NCBI RefSeq assembly: GCF_004006315.1
Contig: NZ_CP026530.1
Span: forward strand, 1,600,001 to 1,664,000
Origin: Nautilia sp. PV-1
Lineage (GTDB): Bacteria; Campylobacterota; Campylobacteria; Campylobacterales; Nautiliaceae
Reading direction: 5' to 3'
DNA length: 64,000 bases
Shown: positions 63,840 through 64,000 of the stretch, one piece after another
How positions within the stretch are numbered: the first letter of the stretch is position 1
How the letters are laid out: every line of letters begins with the position of its first letter
Notes under the pieces: model-generated
Told to the model about the DNA's origin: nothing
Seen by the model: only the letters and a program-made list of their open reading frames with translations
Databases searched by the model: none
Translations under genes and position numbers: made by a program

Positions 63840-64000
63840 TTATTTAATTTCGATTTTTTTACCTTCCGGTTTTTTGCGTCTTGGAATAAATAGTTTCAAT
63901 ACACCGTTTTCATATTTAGCTTCAATATTTTCGCTGTCCGCATCCGCAGGTAATTTAAAGCTTCTTTCAAATCTTCCGAAAAAGCTCTCTATTCTTGTAT
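63840..64000 (-). CDS. Small heat-shock protein, Hsp20 family (C-terminal part)
   Basis: Only the last 53 codons lie in the window. They read as the end of an alpha-crystallin domain: ESFFGRFERSFKLPADADS, then IEAKYENGVLKLFIPRRKKP and a short tail EGKKIEIK. The G-V-L-x-L-x-IP motif is the family hallmark. Such proteins are ATP-independent holding chaperones. The N-terminus is outside the window. Confidence 0.9.
   Translation of the reverse strand, partial: TRIESFFGRFERSFKLPADADSENIEAKYENGVLKLFIPRRKKPEGKKIEIK

Overview
The window comes from a low-GC Campylobacterota (epsilonproteobacterial) chromosome. A thermophilic, vent-type Nautiliaceae-like lineage is my best guess. The basis is a split S10-spc/alpha ribosomal layout, a short zinc-type S14, an STT3/PglB-type oligosaccharyltransferase, and a block NFU - small protein - murE - [2Fe-2S] protein - panD - ybaB - PDZ protein - ispA - tkt whose content and order I recall from Campylobacter. 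Nearly every gene lies on the minus strand; only one clear gene (a sugar-phosphate transferase near 22.7 kb) is on the plus strand. No gene-free stretch exceeds 300 bases; the largest (62150-62429) holds a promoter, a structured leader, two short tandem arrays and a weak terminator.

Layout. 1-9.5 kb: secY (cut by the window edge) and the S10-spc ribosomal genes down from rpsJ, with a near-consensus promoter and a short hairpin leader. 9.7-11 kb: a LOG-family enzyme and a Phd/PIN toxin-antitoxin pair with its own promoter and operator. 11.1-20.4 kb: one long, overlapping efflux operon (EmrA, EmrB, TolC, HlyD, double ABC ATPase, two ABC-2 permeases), interrupted by a four-helix-bundle gene. 20.5-43.9 kb: a glycan locus with PglB-type transferase, phosphoglycosyltransferase, Wzx flippase, several glycosyltransferases, a glucuronyl C5-epimerase-like protein, the dTDP-Fuc4N route (RmlA, RmlB, RffA/WecE, WecF), UDP-glucose dehydrogenase and uronate epimerase, GalE, an ATP-grasp enzyme, a KAP NTPase, a HEPN/MNT module, a second four-helix-bundle gene, a ComEA-like protein and an AAA/DUF4143 ATPase. 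43.9-48.2 kb: sulfate activation genes cysN, cysD, cysC and cysQ, bracketed by a 33-bp direct repeat. 48.2-62.2 kb: housekeeping genes and the alpha ribosomal operon. 62.4-64 kb: a purine permease and the end of a small heat-shock protein gene.

What stands out. (1) From 11 kb on, about 23 short arrays with a 7-bp period, in several unrelated sequence families, lie at gene ends and in frame inside coding sequences (murE twice, galE, ugd, uronate epimerase, cysN, cysQ twice). (2) Both four-helix-bundle (PF05635-type) genes are bracketed by such arrays in inverted orientation, each pair from a different heptamer family. This suggests a small mobile or array-associated cassette and is my best candidate for an undescribed system. 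(3) CysN is fused in frame to a PemK/MazF-like domain. (4) C5-epimerase, UDP-uronate genes and PAPS synthesis together suggest a sulfated, epimerised glycan, although no sulfotransferase is visible. (5) Two glycan genes carry single-base homopolymer frameshifts.

Gene functions rest on motifs and remembered family features only; no database search was possible.
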